A stretch of DNA of 64,000 nt from a methane-oxidizing endosymbiont of Gigantopelta aegis (GCF_016097405.1 NZ_JAEHGD010000001.1:1189831-1253830); one strand, 5' to 3'. Shown: positions 33,532 to 42,963, numbered from the stretch's first letter. Numbers and translations: made by a program. The notes: generated by a model not told the origin, from the sequence alone.

Positions 33532-34218
33532 CTAAAGACGGGTAAAAATCAAATCCCAAACCCCATGCCCTAAGCGTAAACCCCGTTTTTCAAATTTAGT
33601 CAGTAGCCGGTAATCCGGGCGCGGACAAAAACGGTTGTCTTCAGCCATATTTTTCAGCCGTGTACTGGCCGACAAGGTTTTCAACATCTCTTTAGCGTAA
33701 TGCTCCCAATCGGTCGCCGCATGAAAATAGCCACCGGACTGTAATTTTTTTTCCAACAATTCAACAAACGAAGGTCGAACGATACGTCGTTTATGATGCC
33801 GGCGTTTATGCCAGGGATCTGGAAAAAATAAATGTATGCCAGCTAAGGTGTTATCAGGAATTTTTTGTTGCAAAATATCAATCGCATCGTGATGGAAAAC
33901 ACGCACATTGTCGATATTTCTCTCGGCCAGTAAACGCAACAAATGACCGACACCTGGACGATGAACCTCAATTCCCAAATAGTTATTTTGAGGATTGTTT
34001 TCAGCCATTTGCGCCAGGCTTTCACCATTGCCGAAGCCAATTTCAACAATAATCGGTGCGGTATTAGCGAAAGCCGTTTCCAAATTTAATGGTTGTTGAG
34101 GATCCAGGCAATAATCATCCCAATAGTATTCCAATGCCATTTTCTGCCCCGCCGTCACCCGTCCTTGTCGACGGATAAAACTGCGGATACGCCACTGTTC
34201 AATCGGTTTATCCGACAT
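33532..34218 (-). CDS. trmB: tRNA (guanine-N7)-methyltransferase
   Basis: 228 residues from the ATG at 34218 (MSDKPIEQW); a longer frame to 34263 would run into thiG. It methylates G46 of tRNAs with SAM. Visible motifs: VEIGFGNGESLAQMA (SAM-binding), LGIEVHRPGVGHLL, and the family signature LFFPDPWHKRRHHKRR. It starts 4 bp after the thiSG stop, so it shares a transcript with it. Confidence 0.96.
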   Translation of the reverse strand: MSDKPIEQWRIRSFIRRQGRVTAGQKMALEYYWDDYCLDPQQPLNLETAFANTAPIIVEIGFGNGESLAQMAENNPQNNYLGIEVHRPGVGHLLRLLAERNIDNVRVFHHDAIDILQQKIPDNTLAGIHLFFPDPWHKRRHHKRRIVRPSFVELLEKKLQSGGYFHAATDWEHYAKEMLKTLSASTRLKNMAEDNRFCPRPDYRLLTKFEKRGLRLGHGVWDLIFTRL

Positions 34219-34222
34219 GATG

Positions 34223-35200
34223 TTATAAAAATAAACCGTCAATAGGCGAAGAAGCTGACGCAAAACGTTTGCGTGGCATACGGCCGGCTAGAAAGGCCTC
34301 ACGCCCGGCTTCAATGCCCTTTTTCATCGCCGACGCCATCAGAACGGGGTTTTGCGCCGCCGCAATCGCGGTATTCATCAGTACGCCATCACAGCCCAAC
34401 TCCATCGCAATCGCTGCATCTGATGCCGTTCCTACACCGGCATCAACCAGAATTGGAACATTAGCATTCTCAACAATAGTCAGAATATTGTAAGGATTAC
34501 GAATACCCAGCCCAGATCCAATCGGCGCCGCTAGCGGCATCACCGCAACACAACCAATGTCTTCGAGTCGTTTGGCGGCAATCGGATCATCGTTGGTATA
34601 AACCATGACATCAAAACCATCTTTAACCAGCTGTTCTGCAGCGACATAGGTTTCTGCGACATCTGGAAACAAGGTTTTCTGGTCGGCCAGCACTTCTAGT
34701 TTGACCAGTTTATGACCACCCAATAATTCACGCGCCAACCGGCAGGTTCTAACCGCATCTTCCGCCGTAAAACAGCCGGCCGTATTGGGCAGAATAGTAT
34801 ATTTATCCGGCGAAATGACATCCAGCAAATTCGGCTCGTCTTTATTCTGGCCAATATTGGTACGCCGAATGGCCACGGTGACGATTTCCGCACCACTGGC
34901 TTCAATCGCCAGACGGGTTTCTTCCAAATCTTTATATTTACCCGTGCCCACCAGTAACCGCGACTGATATCGCTTGCCCGCAAGGGTGAAGCTATCATCC
35001 TGTCCACCACCGATAGCCTGAACAATTTCCAACCTGTCGCCATCATTCAACAGATGCGCATCATATTGATCATACGGCACAATTTCCTTATTCAATTCAA
35101 CCGCAATCCGTTTCCCTTGTAAGCCTAATTCAGAAATGACATTAGCGATGGTGACTTTTTCAACATACGATTTAGTTTCACCATTTACAGTTATTTTCAT
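34223..35200 (-). CDS. thiG: Fused sulfur carrier ThiS - thiazole synthase ThiG
   Basis: 325 residues. Residues 1-66 are a complete ThiS (ubiquitin-like, ending in the diglycine region GGG at 64-66) joined directly to a full ThiG (about 70-325). ThiG makes the thiazole phosphate of thiamin from DXP, dehydroglycine and ThiS thiocarboxylate. The Schiff-base lysine is in LVKLEVLAD (Lys about 167), and the phosphate-binding segment is [12 protein letters not shown]. In separate ThiS the C-terminal glycine must be free to become a thiocarboxylate, so the fusion raises a processing question. No TPP riboswitch was found upstream. Confidence 0.94.
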   Translation of the reverse strand: MKITVNGETKSYVEKVTIANVISELGLQGKRIAVELNKEIVPYDQYDAHLLNDGDRLEIVQAIGGGQDDSFTLAGKRYQSRLLVGTGKYKDLEETRLAIEASGAEIVTVAIRRTNIGQNKDEPNLLDVISPDKYTILPNTAGCFTAEDAVRTCRLARELLGGHKLVKLEVLADQKTLFPDVAETYVAAEQLVKDGFDVMVYTNDDPIAAKRLEDIGCVAVMPLAAPIGSGLGIRNPYNILTIVENANVPILVDAGVGTASDAAIAMELGCDGVLMNTAIAAAQNPVLMASAMKKGIEAGREAFLAGRMPRKRFASASSPIDGLFL

Positions 35201-35239
35201 CTTTATTTACTCATTGCTCATTTAAATCCATACATATTT

Positions 35240-35329
35240 ACCCAGCACCTCGTCATTAATAGCGGGGATGAAAAGGTGCAATTGAAATTTCCTTAAGAAA
35301 GCCTTGCCCTTCAGAACGAGGTGCTGGGT
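35240..35329. repeat. Palindromic intergenic element R2, copy 2
   Basis: A perfect 14-bp inverted repeat (ACCCAGCACCTCGT at 35240-35253, ACGAGGTGCTGGGT at 35316-35329) lies between the DAHP synthase stop and thiSG. The inner sequence ATTAATAGCGGGGATGAAA resembles the inner sequence of the 25323-25420 element read in reverse. Both copies sit directly after a stop codon. Confidence 0.7.
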
Positions 35330-36400
35330 TTATGCCGCAACCGTACGCCTTTTTCGTACCTTCTCCGCTATATATTTCAGCAGCGTTTCCGAATCATCCC
35401 AACCCAGGCAGCCATCGGTAATACTTTGACCATACGTTAAAGGCTGTCCTTCAATCAAATCCTGACGACCGGATTTAAGGTGGCTTTCAACCATAATACC
35501 AATGATCCGTTTATCACCACTGGCGATCTGTTCCCCCACATCTTCGCCGACGATCATTTGCCGTTGAAATTGTTTCAAACTGTTGGCATGGCTGAAATCA
35601 ATCATAATATTGGCTCTTAAATCAGCCTGCTCCATACCTTCGGCCACTTTTTCCACATTCACCGCATCATAATTAGGCGCATCGTTACCACCGCGCAGGA
35701 TGATATGAGCATCCTCATTGCCACTAGTGGAAAAAATAGCGGTACGACCTTCTTTAGTCACTGACAAAAAATGATGCGGACTCATTGCTGCTTTGATAGC
35801 GTCGATGGCAATTTTGAATGAACCGTCGGTTGCATTCTTAAAGCCGACTGGACAAGACAAACCCGAAGCCAATTCACGATGTACCTGACTTTCTGTCGTT
35901 CGTGCGCCAATTGCCCCCCATGAAATTAGATCGGAAACATATTGGGGCGTAATCAAATCCAGATATTCGGTCGCCGCGGGCATACCCAGGTTATTGATTC
36001 CCAGCAAAACCTTGCGTGCCATTCTCAGGCCTTTATTGATATTGAAGCTGTTATTGAGATCAGGGTCATTGATCAAGCCTTTCCAGCCCACGGTTGTGCG
36101 GGGCTTTTCAAAATATACGCGCATGATGATCAGCAAATCATCTTTTAATTCTGTTTTCAGCATTTTGAGTTTCTCGGCATATTCCAGCGCCGCATCCGGA
36201 TCATGGATAGAACATGGCCCGACAACAACCAGTAGCCTGTCATCTTCCCCACTTAATATTTTATGGGTTTCGGCACGCGCATCCATCACGGTTTGCACGG
36301 CCCTATCGCTGATGGGTAATTCTGAATGGACCTGTGTAGGGGTCACAACTTCTTGCGTTTTGATGATTCTTAAATCATCAATATTGTATCGACTGGACAT
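35330..36400 (-). CDS. 3-deoxy-7-phosphoheptulonate (DAHP) synthase, class I
   Basis: 356 residues, the usual AroF/G/H length. It condenses PEP and erythrose 4-phosphate as the first step of the shikimate pathway. Motifs: VVGPCSIHDP (about 59-68), MRVYFEKPRTTVGWKGL, IGARTTESQVHRE, KNATDGS, and DFSHANS. Which isozyme (Phe-, Tyr- or Trp-sensitive) cannot be assigned safely. It reads toward thiSG with a palindromic element in between. Confidence 0.95.
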   Translation of the reverse strand: MSSRYNIDDLRIIKTQEVVTPTQVHSELPISDRAVQTVMDARAETHKILSGEDDRLLVVVGPCSIHDPDAALEYAEKLKMLKTELKDDLLIIMRVYFEKPRTTVGWKGLINDPDLNNSFNINKGLRMARKVLLGINNLGMPAATEYLDLITPQYVSDLISWGAIGARTTESQVHRELASGLSCPVGFKNATDGSFKIAIDAIKAAMSPHHFLSVTKEGRTAIFSTSGNEDAHIILRGGNDAPNYDAVNVEKVAEGMEQADLRANIMIDFSHANSLKQFQRQMIVGEDVGEQIASGDKRIIGIMVESHLKSGRQDLIEGQPLTYGQSITDGCLGWDDSETLLKYIAEKVRKRRTVAA

Positions 36401-36596
36401 GGTTGTTTATTGATAAATTCAAAGATACAGAGTAATAAAATGGCGTTAACTGGCGCTGATGACCAGACAACTCTCCAACAAAGCCCTCTATTTTACCTGT
36501 TTTATTCAATTTATGTTGTTTTAAAAGCGACAAAATGTAGCATCACAATTATGATTTATGTTAGTCTTGACTTTTCCTAAATTTGACTATTTTGAT

Positions 36597-37370
36597 ATGG
36601 ACTTCTTAACAACACGTCGCTTCAATTTGGCGCTGATATTCACATCGCTCATAGCGCCGACCTTATCAGCCAACCCTTTATCACAAGCCGTCCAGGTCGA
36701 AACCAAAACACTGCAAGCTGCAGCCAAATCGCAACAAAAAATTGACCGCATCAGTGATAAAACGCAAAGCATGCTAAATCAATATCGCGCAGCATTGCAT
36801 CAGACCAAAAGCTTGAAAGTATACAACCAATATTTACAAAATATGCTGCAGTCGCAACAACAAGAACTCGCCTCTCTGCAGCAACAGTTACACAATATCG
36901 ATACGACTCAACAGGAAATCGTACCGCTGATTTTAAACATGCTTGATAATTTGGCACAATTTGTCGCATTGGACTTACCCTTTCTGCCTGAAGAGCGCAA
37001 ACAACGCATTGAGCGTTTGCAGCAAATGATGCAACGTGCCGATATCAGCAATGCAGAAAAATACCGCCGTATTCTGGAAGCCTATCAAATTGAAAATGAG
37101 TTTGGTCAGACCATCGAAGCCTATCGGGGTGACCTTACCTTGAACGGTAAAACCAGTTCGGTCGATTTTTTACGTTTAGGCCGGGTCGCACTTTATTTTC
37201 AACGACTCGACGGCAGTGAAACCGGCTTCTGGAATAAAGAAACCAAACAATGGCAGATTTTGGACAGCAAATATCGCAGCCCGGTCAGCAAAGGACTGCG
37301 TATTGCGCGTAAACAAATGGCGCCCGATTTACTCACTCTACCGGTTCCTGCAGCGGAGGCGGCACAATGA
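36597..37370 (+). CDS. DUF3450 periplasmic protein of TonB2-type operon
   Basis: 257 residues from ATG 36597. An N-terminal signal region (LALIFTSLIAPTLSA) is followed by a long coiled coil (about 30-105) and a C-terminal domain with LGRVALYFQRLDGSETGFW, the DUF3450 signature. DUF3450 genes are regularly the first gene of TtpC-ExbB-ExbD-TonB clusters. Its role there is not established; a periplasmic structural partner is likely. The stop overlaps the ttpC start by 4 bp. Confidence 0.85.
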   Translation: MDFLTTRRFNLALIFTSLIAPTLSANPLSQAVQVETKTLQAAAKSQQKIDRISDKTQSMLNQYRAALHQTKSLKVYNQYLQNMLQSQQQELASLQQQLHNIDTTQQEIVPLILNMLDNLAQFVALDLPFLPEERKQRIERLQQMMQRADISNAEKYRRILEAYQIENEFGQTIEAYRGDLTLNGKTSSVDFLRLGRVALYFQRLDGSETGFWNKETKQWQILDSKYRSPVSKGLRIARKQMAPDLLTLPVPAAEAAQ

Positions 37371-38695
37371 AAATTATTCTTTTTATTGTCCTCAATGTGT
37401 TAACACTCTCCGCCTCGGCCAAACACCTGGACTTAGATCAATTACTGCAAAAAGTAAAGCGGGAACACAGTAGCGAAGCCAAGATAAACCAGCAACGTGA
37501 AGCTCGCTTTCTGGCAGAAAAGGCTCAGCAGCAGGCATTACTGAAAAAGGCCCAGGCACAGCTGAATTATCAAAAATCCTTGAGCCAGAAACTCAAGGCG
37601 CAGCTAGAAGAAAATGAAAAACGCCTGGCCGAGCTGGAAAGCCAACTCAATGACCGCAGTGGTGAATTGGGCGAATTATTTGGCGTGGCGCGACAAGCTG
37701 CAGGCGATTTAGCCGTTGATTTATCACATTCTGTCATTTCAGCGCAGCTACCTAGACGCCCGGAAAGATTGAAACAACTGGCCGACAGCAAAGCCCTGCC
37801 AACCATTACACAACTCGAAGAACTCTGGTTCTTGCTGCAACAGGAAATGACCGAATCCGGCAAAGTGGTTTATTTCGACAGTGAAATACAAACGGCAAGT
37901 GGTGAAACCCAACAAAGTAAAGTTTATCGTATCGGTGTATTCAATATCCTGGCCTCGAATGGTCATTATTTGCAATACGATTACGACATTCACCGTTTAC
38001 TCGAATTAGCCCGGCAACCGGGTGAGCAATATGTCGATCTGGCTAAACAATTCACCCAGGTTAAAACAGGCCCAGTTGCCTTAGGCATTGACCCGACCCG
38101 CGGCGTCATCCTCAGCATGCTGGTGCAAGCACCCAATGTTCTTGAGCGCATCGATCAAGGCGGCATTATTGGTTATATCATCCTGGGACTTGGTGCCTTC
38201 GGCTTGGTTTATGCCTTGTATCGTCTGCTGATGCTAGGGCTGATTGGCAAAAAAATAAAACAACAGCTGCTTACCGAAAAAGTACACGATGACAACCCGC
38301 TTGGCCGTATTTTACAAACGCTTGAACAAAATCAACATGAAGATACCGAAACGCTGGAGCTGATTCTCGATGAAGCGCTTACCCGTGAAGTACCGAAATT
38401 AGAAGAAGGGCTATCGTTGGTTAAATTATTGACCGCTGTGGCACCATTGTTAGGGCTGCTCGGTACCGTAACCGGCATGATTGCCACCTTCCAGGCCATC
38501 AGCCTGTTTGGTACCGGCGACCCAAAATTGATGGCTAGTGGTATTTCACAAGCCTTAGTGACGACGATGCTCGGTTTGTGCGTCGCCATCCCCTTATTGT
38601 TTTTACATAGCCTGATGGTCGCGCGTAGTCGTGTATTGGTTCAGATTCTTGACGAACAAAGCGCGGGTATCATCACCCGCAGACTGGGAAAATAA
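37367..38695 (+). CDS. ttpC: TtpC-like MotA/TolQ/ExbB proton-channel protein
   Basis: 442 residues. A signal peptide and a periplasmic coiled-coil domain (about 20-110) plus a globular part (about 110-245) precede the ExbB-like three-TM channel (TM about 262-284, 355-380 and 395-420, with KLLTAVAPLLGLLGTVTGMIATFQ). In Vibrio TonB2 systems TtpC is an essential fourth component joining ExbB2, ExbD2 and TonB2. Neighbours and overlaps match that arrangement. Confidence 0.9.
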   Translation: MKIILFIVLNVLTLSASAKHLDLDQLLQKVKREHSSEAKINQQREARFLAEKAQQQALLKKAQAQLNYQKSLSQKLKAQLEENEKRLAELESQLNDRSGELGELFGVARQAAGDLAVDLSHSVISAQLPRRPERLKQLADSKALPTITQLEELWFLLQQEMTESGKVVYFDSEIQTASGETQQSKVYRIGVFNILASNGHYLQYDYDIHRLLELARQPGEQYVDLAKQFTQVKTGPVALGIDPTRGVILSMLVQAPNVLERIDQGGIIGYIILGLGAFGLVYALYRLLMLGLIGKKIKQQLLTEKVHDDNPLGRILQTLEQNQHEDTETLELILDEALTREVPKLEEGLSLVKLLTAVAPLLGLLGTVTGMIATFQAISLFGTGDPKLMASGISQALVTTMLGLCVAIPLLFLHSLMVARSRVLVQILDEQSAGIITRRLGK

Positions 38696-39219
38696 TGCAG
38701 TTTTTGTTTGAACAAATTGAATTGATTCGTGAATTTTTACAGGCCGGCGGTATCATCCTGTCCGTAATTTTATGGGTGTCCTTTCTGTTATGGTTTTTGA
38801 TTATTGAACGCCTGTTATTCTTCAAACTCGATTATCCAAAACGTTATCAGCAGTATTTAGAAAGCTGGCAGCAGCGGCATGATAAAAAATCGCCGTATGC
38901 CCGCTATTTCCGTCGTTACCTGATTTCCCAGGCGGTGGTCGATATGCGTAAAACCATGCCCATTATTAAAATGCTGACGGCAATAAGCCCACTGCTAGGT
39001 TTATTGGGCACCGTCACCGGCATGATTCATGTTTTTGACACCATGGCCATCACTGGAAATGGTAACCCCAGAGCTATGGCCGCCGGTATCTCCCAAGCTA
39101 CGATTACCACGATGGCGGGCATGGTCATTGCCATTGGCGGGCTGTATTTCAACCGCTTGCTCGAGCAACGCATCGATGACGAGACTCATCACTTAACCGA
39201 TTCCCTTCAAACTCACTGA
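38695..39219 (+). CDS. exbB: ExbB2-like proton-channel protein
   Basis: 174 residues with three TM segments (about 17-39, 94-115 and 140-160) and the TolQ/ExbB motif LLGLLGTVTGMIHVFDTMA. It overlaps the preceding stop by one base (TAATG). It forms the proton-conducting pentamer with ExbD to energise TonB at the inner membrane. Confidence 0.94.
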   Translation: MQFLFEQIELIREFLQAGGIILSVILWVSFLLWFLIIERLLFFKLDYPKRYQQYLESWQQRHDKKSPYARYFRRYLISQAVVDMRKTMPIIKMLTAISPLLGLLGTVTGMIHVFDTMAITGNGNPRAMAAGISQATITTMAGMVIAIGGLYFNRLLEQRIDDETHHLTDSLQTH

Positions 39220-39224
39220 TCCTT

Positions 39225-39638
39225 ATGCGTCGTAAATCTTATCGTTCTAATGGTGAACAAAATGCCGACATCGACATGACGCCGATGCTGGACATTGTAT
39301 TCATCATGCTCATCTTTTTTATCGTCACGACATCCTTTGTTAAAGAATCCGGTATTGACGTGAATCGCCCAACGGCGCAAACCGCAACTCGCAAAGAACA
39401 TGGTCATATTATCGTTGCCATCAAAGCCAATGGCGATGTCTGGATTGATAAACGACAAGTAGACATTCGTGCCGTCAGAGCTAATGTCGCCCGTTTGCAT
39501 GCGGAAAATCCACTCGGTTCGGTCATCATTGCCGCTGACAAGAACACCACGGTTGACCGACTGACACAAGTCATGGATCAAATCCGTCTGGCGGGTATCA
39601 CCAACGCCGCCATTGCAACCGAGGTCGGTAACCCGTGA
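39225..39638 (+). CDS. exbD: ExbD2-like energy transduction protein
   Basis: 137 residues: a short basic cytoplasmic start, a single TM with the functional aspartate (DMTPMLDIVFIMLIFFIV, about 18-35), and a periplasmic domain. The Asp in MLDIVF is the conserved proton-binding residue. It overlaps tonB by 4 bp. Confidence 0.95.
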   Translation: MRRKSYRSNGEQNADIDMTPMLDIVFIMLIFFIVTTSFVKESGIDVNRPTAQTATRKEHGHIIVAIKANGDVWIDKRQVDIRAVRANVARLHAENPLGSVIIAADKNTTVDRLTQVMDQIRLAGITNAAIATEVGNP

Positions 39639-40273
39639 AACGCCTGTTGCTTGCCTTCGGTCTCGGCCTAATTCTGGCATTTTCATTGTTTTGGTTAATG
39701 CAATGGATGATCCAGGCCGACCAGCACAAAACCCAAAAAGTCGTCGATTTGCAGATGACCGAGTTTGTCCGTCTGAAAAAAGACAGCAAGCCGCAGACCA
39801 AACAGCGCAAACTGAAAGAGCCGCCACCTGAAAAACAACCGCCTCCTCCGCAGCCGGTCGTCAACACCGTTCAAAGCAATGCCATCAATACCCAGGCCAC
39901 TCCGCTGCAGATGAATATGCCGGCGTTGAATATTCCATTGGATAGCAGTCGTTTTGCAGGCTCCGTCGTGGCTGGCATACACATGGGGCAAGGGAAAATT
40001 AGCACTAATGTCATTCCACTGGTCAGAATCCCGCCGCGTTACCCCATGCGTGCCGCTCGGCGAAAAATTGAAGGCTGGGTAAAAATAGAGTTTACCATTA
40101 CCGAACAAGGCACGGTCAAAGACCCTATCGTGGTGGCATCACAGCCGGCCGATATTTTTGATCGCGCCGCACTGAACGCTATTCGTAAATGGAAATTTAA
40201 ACCCAAAGTTATCGACGGCGTTGCCTTTGAGCAACGTGCGGTACAAATCCTCAAATTCAAATTAAAAAAATGA
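39635..40273 (+). CDS. tonB: TonB-family protein
   Basis: 212 residues: N-terminal TM (about 5-28), a Lys-rich then Pro-rich spacer (KEPPPEKQPPPPQP, about 64-80), and a C-terminal TonB domain (YPMRAARRKIEGWVKIEF, then AALNAIRKWKFKP). It is short-spaced, like TonB2. It transmits energy to outer-membrane receptors, which are not encoded in the window, so the substrate is unknown. Confidence 0.94.
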   Translation: MKRLLLAFGLGLILAFSLFWLMQWMIQADQHKTQKVVDLQMTEFVRLKKDSKPQTKQRKLKEPPPEKQPPPPQPVVNTVQSNAINTQATPLQMNMPALNIPLDSSRFAGSVVAGIHMGQGKISTNVIPLVRIPPRYPMRAARRKIEGWVKIEFTITEQGTVKDPIVVASQPADIFDRAALNAIRKWKFKPKVIDGVAFEQRAVQILKFKLKK

Positions 40274-41451
40274 GAACTCGGCTGTTACTGCTAGGCTTTT
40301 TCATCTGTTTCAATAGCGTGGCCGCAAAGCAAAAAGCGCCCTCTGTTTCGCCCTATGTCTATAAAAAATTATCTCAGATTGAAAAACAGATTGGTAAGAA
40401 AGCTTACCCAAGCGCCAAACGAGAACTTAAACAGCTACTGAAAAATATCGATGGCTATGAAAAAGCCGTTGTTTTGCGCTCACTCTCTTCACTATACGCT
40501 CTACAAGACAACTACAGCATGGCTGCCAAATATCTTAAACAAGCCTTAGCCCTAAATGTCTTGCCGCCTGAACAAACCTTGCAGGCTAGACTTAATCTAG
40601 CCCAGCTGTACATGGCGACCGGGCAGTACGCACTGGCGATTAAAACTCTGCCCCAAACCAGCGATCTTGACGCTGAAACCTCTGCCATGCTGGCCAATGC
40701 CTATGCGCAGCTCAAACAATACCGCAAAGCTTTACCGCATATTAAGCGCGCCATTCAACAAAGCAAAAAGCCCCCCCAATCCTGGTATCAACTGAACCTG
40801 GCGCTCTATTATGAATTGGATGATTACCGAAGTGCCGCCGGACTCTTAAAAAAACTGATGCAACTGTATCCTGACAATGATGACTATTGGGCACAATTCG
40901 CATCTGTTTTACAACAACTCAAACACTATAAAAAAGCCGCTAGTGTGCAATATTTACGTTACTTGAGCGGACGCTTAAAAAGCGAGAAAGAACAGTTGAA
41001 CCTCATCAACCTCATCACCTATATCGGCGCCCCCTATAAAGCTGGCAGACTGCTGCAACAAGGTTTTAACCATGGCAGCATCCGACAAACAGCTAAAAAC
41101 TGGGAAACCCTCGCTAACCTCTGGCAAATGGCCAAAGAATCCGATTTAGCGATCACAGCGCTTAATAAAGCCTCATCGCTGAGCCCGAAAGGCAAACTTT
41201 ATCTACAATTGGCGCAAATCTATGTCGAGCAGGAAAACTGGCCGAAAGCCATAGTAGCCACCCAAAAGGCTCTGCAAAAAGGTGGACTTAGAAACCCCGG
41301 CCAAGCTTATGTGTTGTTAGGTATCAGCCAGTATGAAGCCGGTCACCGGCAAGCCGCGCTCAAGGCGTTTCAACAGGCGGCGAAATATCGTAAACAAAAA
41401 AGAGTCGCCCAGCAGTGGATTGATTATTTACGATCAGAAAAATCTCTGTAA
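40270..41451 (+). CDS. TPR-repeat protein of TonB2-type operon
   Basis: 393 residues with a signal peptide (about 1-19) and many TPR helices across the rest (for example SMAAKYLKQALAL, QYRKALPHIKRAIQ, WPKAIVATQKAL, RQAALKAFQQAAKY). A TPR protein is the usual last gene of such operons. It probably acts as a periplasmic scaffold. ATG overlaps the tonB stop (ATGA). Confidence 0.88.
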   Translation: MRTRLLLLGFFICFNSVAAKQKAPSVSPYVYKKLSQIEKQIGKKAYPSAKRELKQLLKNIDGYEKAVVLRSLSSLYALQDNYSMAAKYLKQALALNVLPPEQTLQARLNLAQLYMATGQYALAIKTLPQTSDLDAETSAMLANAYAQLKQYRKALPHIKRAIQQSKKPPQSWYQLNLALYYELDDYRSAAGLLKKLMQLYPDNDDYWAQFASVLQQLKHYKKAASVQYLRYLSGRLKSEKEQLNLINLITYIGAPYKAGRLLQQGFNHGSIRQTAKNWETLANLWQMAKESDLAITALNKASSLSPKGKLYLQLAQIYVEQENWPKAIVATQKALQKGGLRNPGQAYVLLGISQYEAGHRQAALKAFQQAAKYRKQKRVAQQWIDYLRSEKSL

Positions 41452-41596
41452 CTCTTTTAAAAAATACACGCGTCACATATGGACTCGGCACAGCCGTGGC
41501 TCATTGTAAATCAAAGTCGAAACGAAAATGGCCGCCTTCCAGGTGTGAAGCCTATATCAGTCATCGCCTATCCCTGTTCATGATTAACGTCCACGT

Positions 41597-42109
41597 CTAA
41601 TACACCGCATTCAGCGTTGCATCTTCGTACAAGCGTTTTTTCTTCCAGCCGGCAAAAACACTGTCATCAAATTGTAAATCGTGATCGATGGCGTGCTCGT
41701 AACAATGGCGAAACAAACGGGCAGTTCTGAAGGCGTGCAGTTCATCGTCTGCGGTGACGGTTTCGACATTCCCGACCTGAAAGGTCTTATTGCGCGATTT
41801 ATTGTCTTTAACCCAGAAAACGGTATAGCAAAGATAGCTTTTATCTTTACGATGATCATATTTGATGGTTCTGGAAACACCCGTAATACCGGTTGTGGTT
41901 TTGTTTTTAGGTGGCTTTAAAAAACGTGTTCGACTCCCCTTTAAAACTACGAGCATTTGATCACGCCAGGCGATTGCCGCCTGCAGGGATTTATTTTTGT
42001 TACCCCACAGTTTGTGTGAAAAATAGCGACTGTTTTCTTTTCCGCGCCTTACGATTCGAACTTGATAGCCGAACGCATCCGGCTCAGTAATATGTTTTAC
42101 TTTTGCCAT
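41597..42109 (-). CDS. Stand-alone protein with two AP2-like DNA-binding domains
   Basis: 170 residues, basic, without signal or membrane segments. Two modules follow the AP2 three-strand-plus-helix pattern: about 12-55 (GYQVRIVRRGKENSRYFSH, then SLQAAIAWRDQML) and about 72-135 (GITGVSRTIKYD, YTVFWVKDNKSRNKTFQVG, then HAFRTARLFRHCYEHA). In bacteria AP2 domains mostly occur in homing endonucleases, but no HNH motif is present here, so a DNA-binding regulator is inferred. It is divergent from the peroxiredoxin gene. Confidence 0.7.
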   Translation of the reverse strand: MAKVKHITEPDAFGYQVRIVRRGKENSRYFSHKLWGNKNKSLQAAIAWRDQMLVVLKGSRTRFLKPPKNKTTTGITGVSRTIKYDHRKDKSYLCYTVFWVKDNKSRNKTFQVGNVETVTADDELHAFRTARLFRHCYEHAIDHDLQFDDSVFAGWKKKRLYEDATLNAVY

Positions 42110-42294
42110 AGTATTTATATCTTTTTTATAATAACAACCACGTTGGGTTGACGATGTTAAGTAAAAGCAACTGACTTCTATTGCTATCTTTGTAATTTAT
42201 TGACTACAAATTATCGCCAAAAAACGAAAATAATCAAGTAAAAATTGATTTTTTGTGCGCTAATCCCTACTATTTTGGTGTAGAATATTGAAAT

Positions 42295-42316
42295 CGCATA
42301 CAGGTACTTATGCGAA
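42295..42316. promoter_or_regulatory. Palindrome upstream of peroxiredoxin gene
   Basis: TCGCATA (42295-42301) and TATGCGA (42310-42316) form a 7-bp perfect inverted repeat with an 8-base spacer, 45 bp before the peroxiredoxin ATG in an AT-rich region. It is a candidate operator or mRNA hairpin; it does not match the longer OxyR pattern. Confidence 0.35.
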
Positions 42317-42360
42317 TATGCTGTAACTCATTGTTTTGTAAATTTAATTGGAGAGAGTAA

Positions 42361-42963
42361 ATGAGCGTTCTAGTAGGTAAACCCGCCCCTGATTTTACCG
42401 TTCCCGCAGTCTTAGGTGACGGACAGATTGTTGATTCATTCAACTTTGCTGAAGCAACCCGTGGTAAATATGCGGTTGTTTTTTTCTATCCATTGGATTT
42501 TACCTTTGTTTGTCCAAGTGAATTGATCGCATTGGATCATCGTATCGATGAATTCAAAAGCCGTGGTGTTGAAGTCATCGCTGTTTCTATCGACTCTCAT
42601 TTCACCCATAACGCATGGCGTAATACACCTGTCAACGAAGGTGGTATTGGTCCTGTCCGGTACACTATGGCGGCCGATATTACCCATGAAATTTGCAAAA
42701 ACTACGATGTCGAAGCTGAAGGTGGCGTCGCTTTCCGTGGCAGCTTCCTGATCGATCAGAACGGCGTTGTCCGCCACCAAGTTGTCAACGACCTGCCATT
42801 AGGCCGTAACATGGATGAAATGCTGCGTATGGTTGATGCCTTACAGTTCCATGAAGAACATGGCGAAGTGTGCCCAGCCGGTTGGCATAAAGGCGAGTCT
42901 GGTATGGATGCAAGCCCTGAAGGTGTTGCGAAGTACTTGGCTGAAAATGCCGACAAGCTGTAA
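42361..42963 (+). CDS. 2-Cys peroxiredoxin (AhpC/Prx1 type)
   Basis: 200 residues. It reduces peroxides using a peroxidatic Cys51 (DFTFVCPSE) and a resolving Cys171 (EVCPAGW), the typical 2-Cys spacing. A good Shine-Dalgarno (GGAGAG) lies before the ATG. It has its own terminator and is divergent from the AP2-like gene. Codon use looks like that of a highly expressed gene (GGT, CGT and GAA preference). Confidence 0.96.
   Translation: MSVLVGKPAPDFTVPAVLGDGQIVDSFNFAEATRGKYAVVFFYPLDFTFVCPSELIALDHRIDEFKSRGVEVIAVSIDSHFTHNAWRNTPVNEGGIGPVRYTMAADITHEICKNYDVEAEGGVAFRGSFLIDQNGVVRHQVVNDLPLGRNMDEMLRMVDALQFHEEHGEVCPAGWHKGESGMDASPEGVAKYLAENADKL

Noticed and set aside
34219-34263. Longer trmB start (15 extra residues)
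   Set aside because: It overlaps the thiSG 3' end and adds residues atypical for TrmB; ATG 34218 gives the family N-terminus.
35201-35329. TPP riboswitch upstream of thiSG
   Set aside because: The conserved CTGAGA and ACCTGATCTGG-type THI-box segments are absent; the interval holds the R2 palindrome instead.
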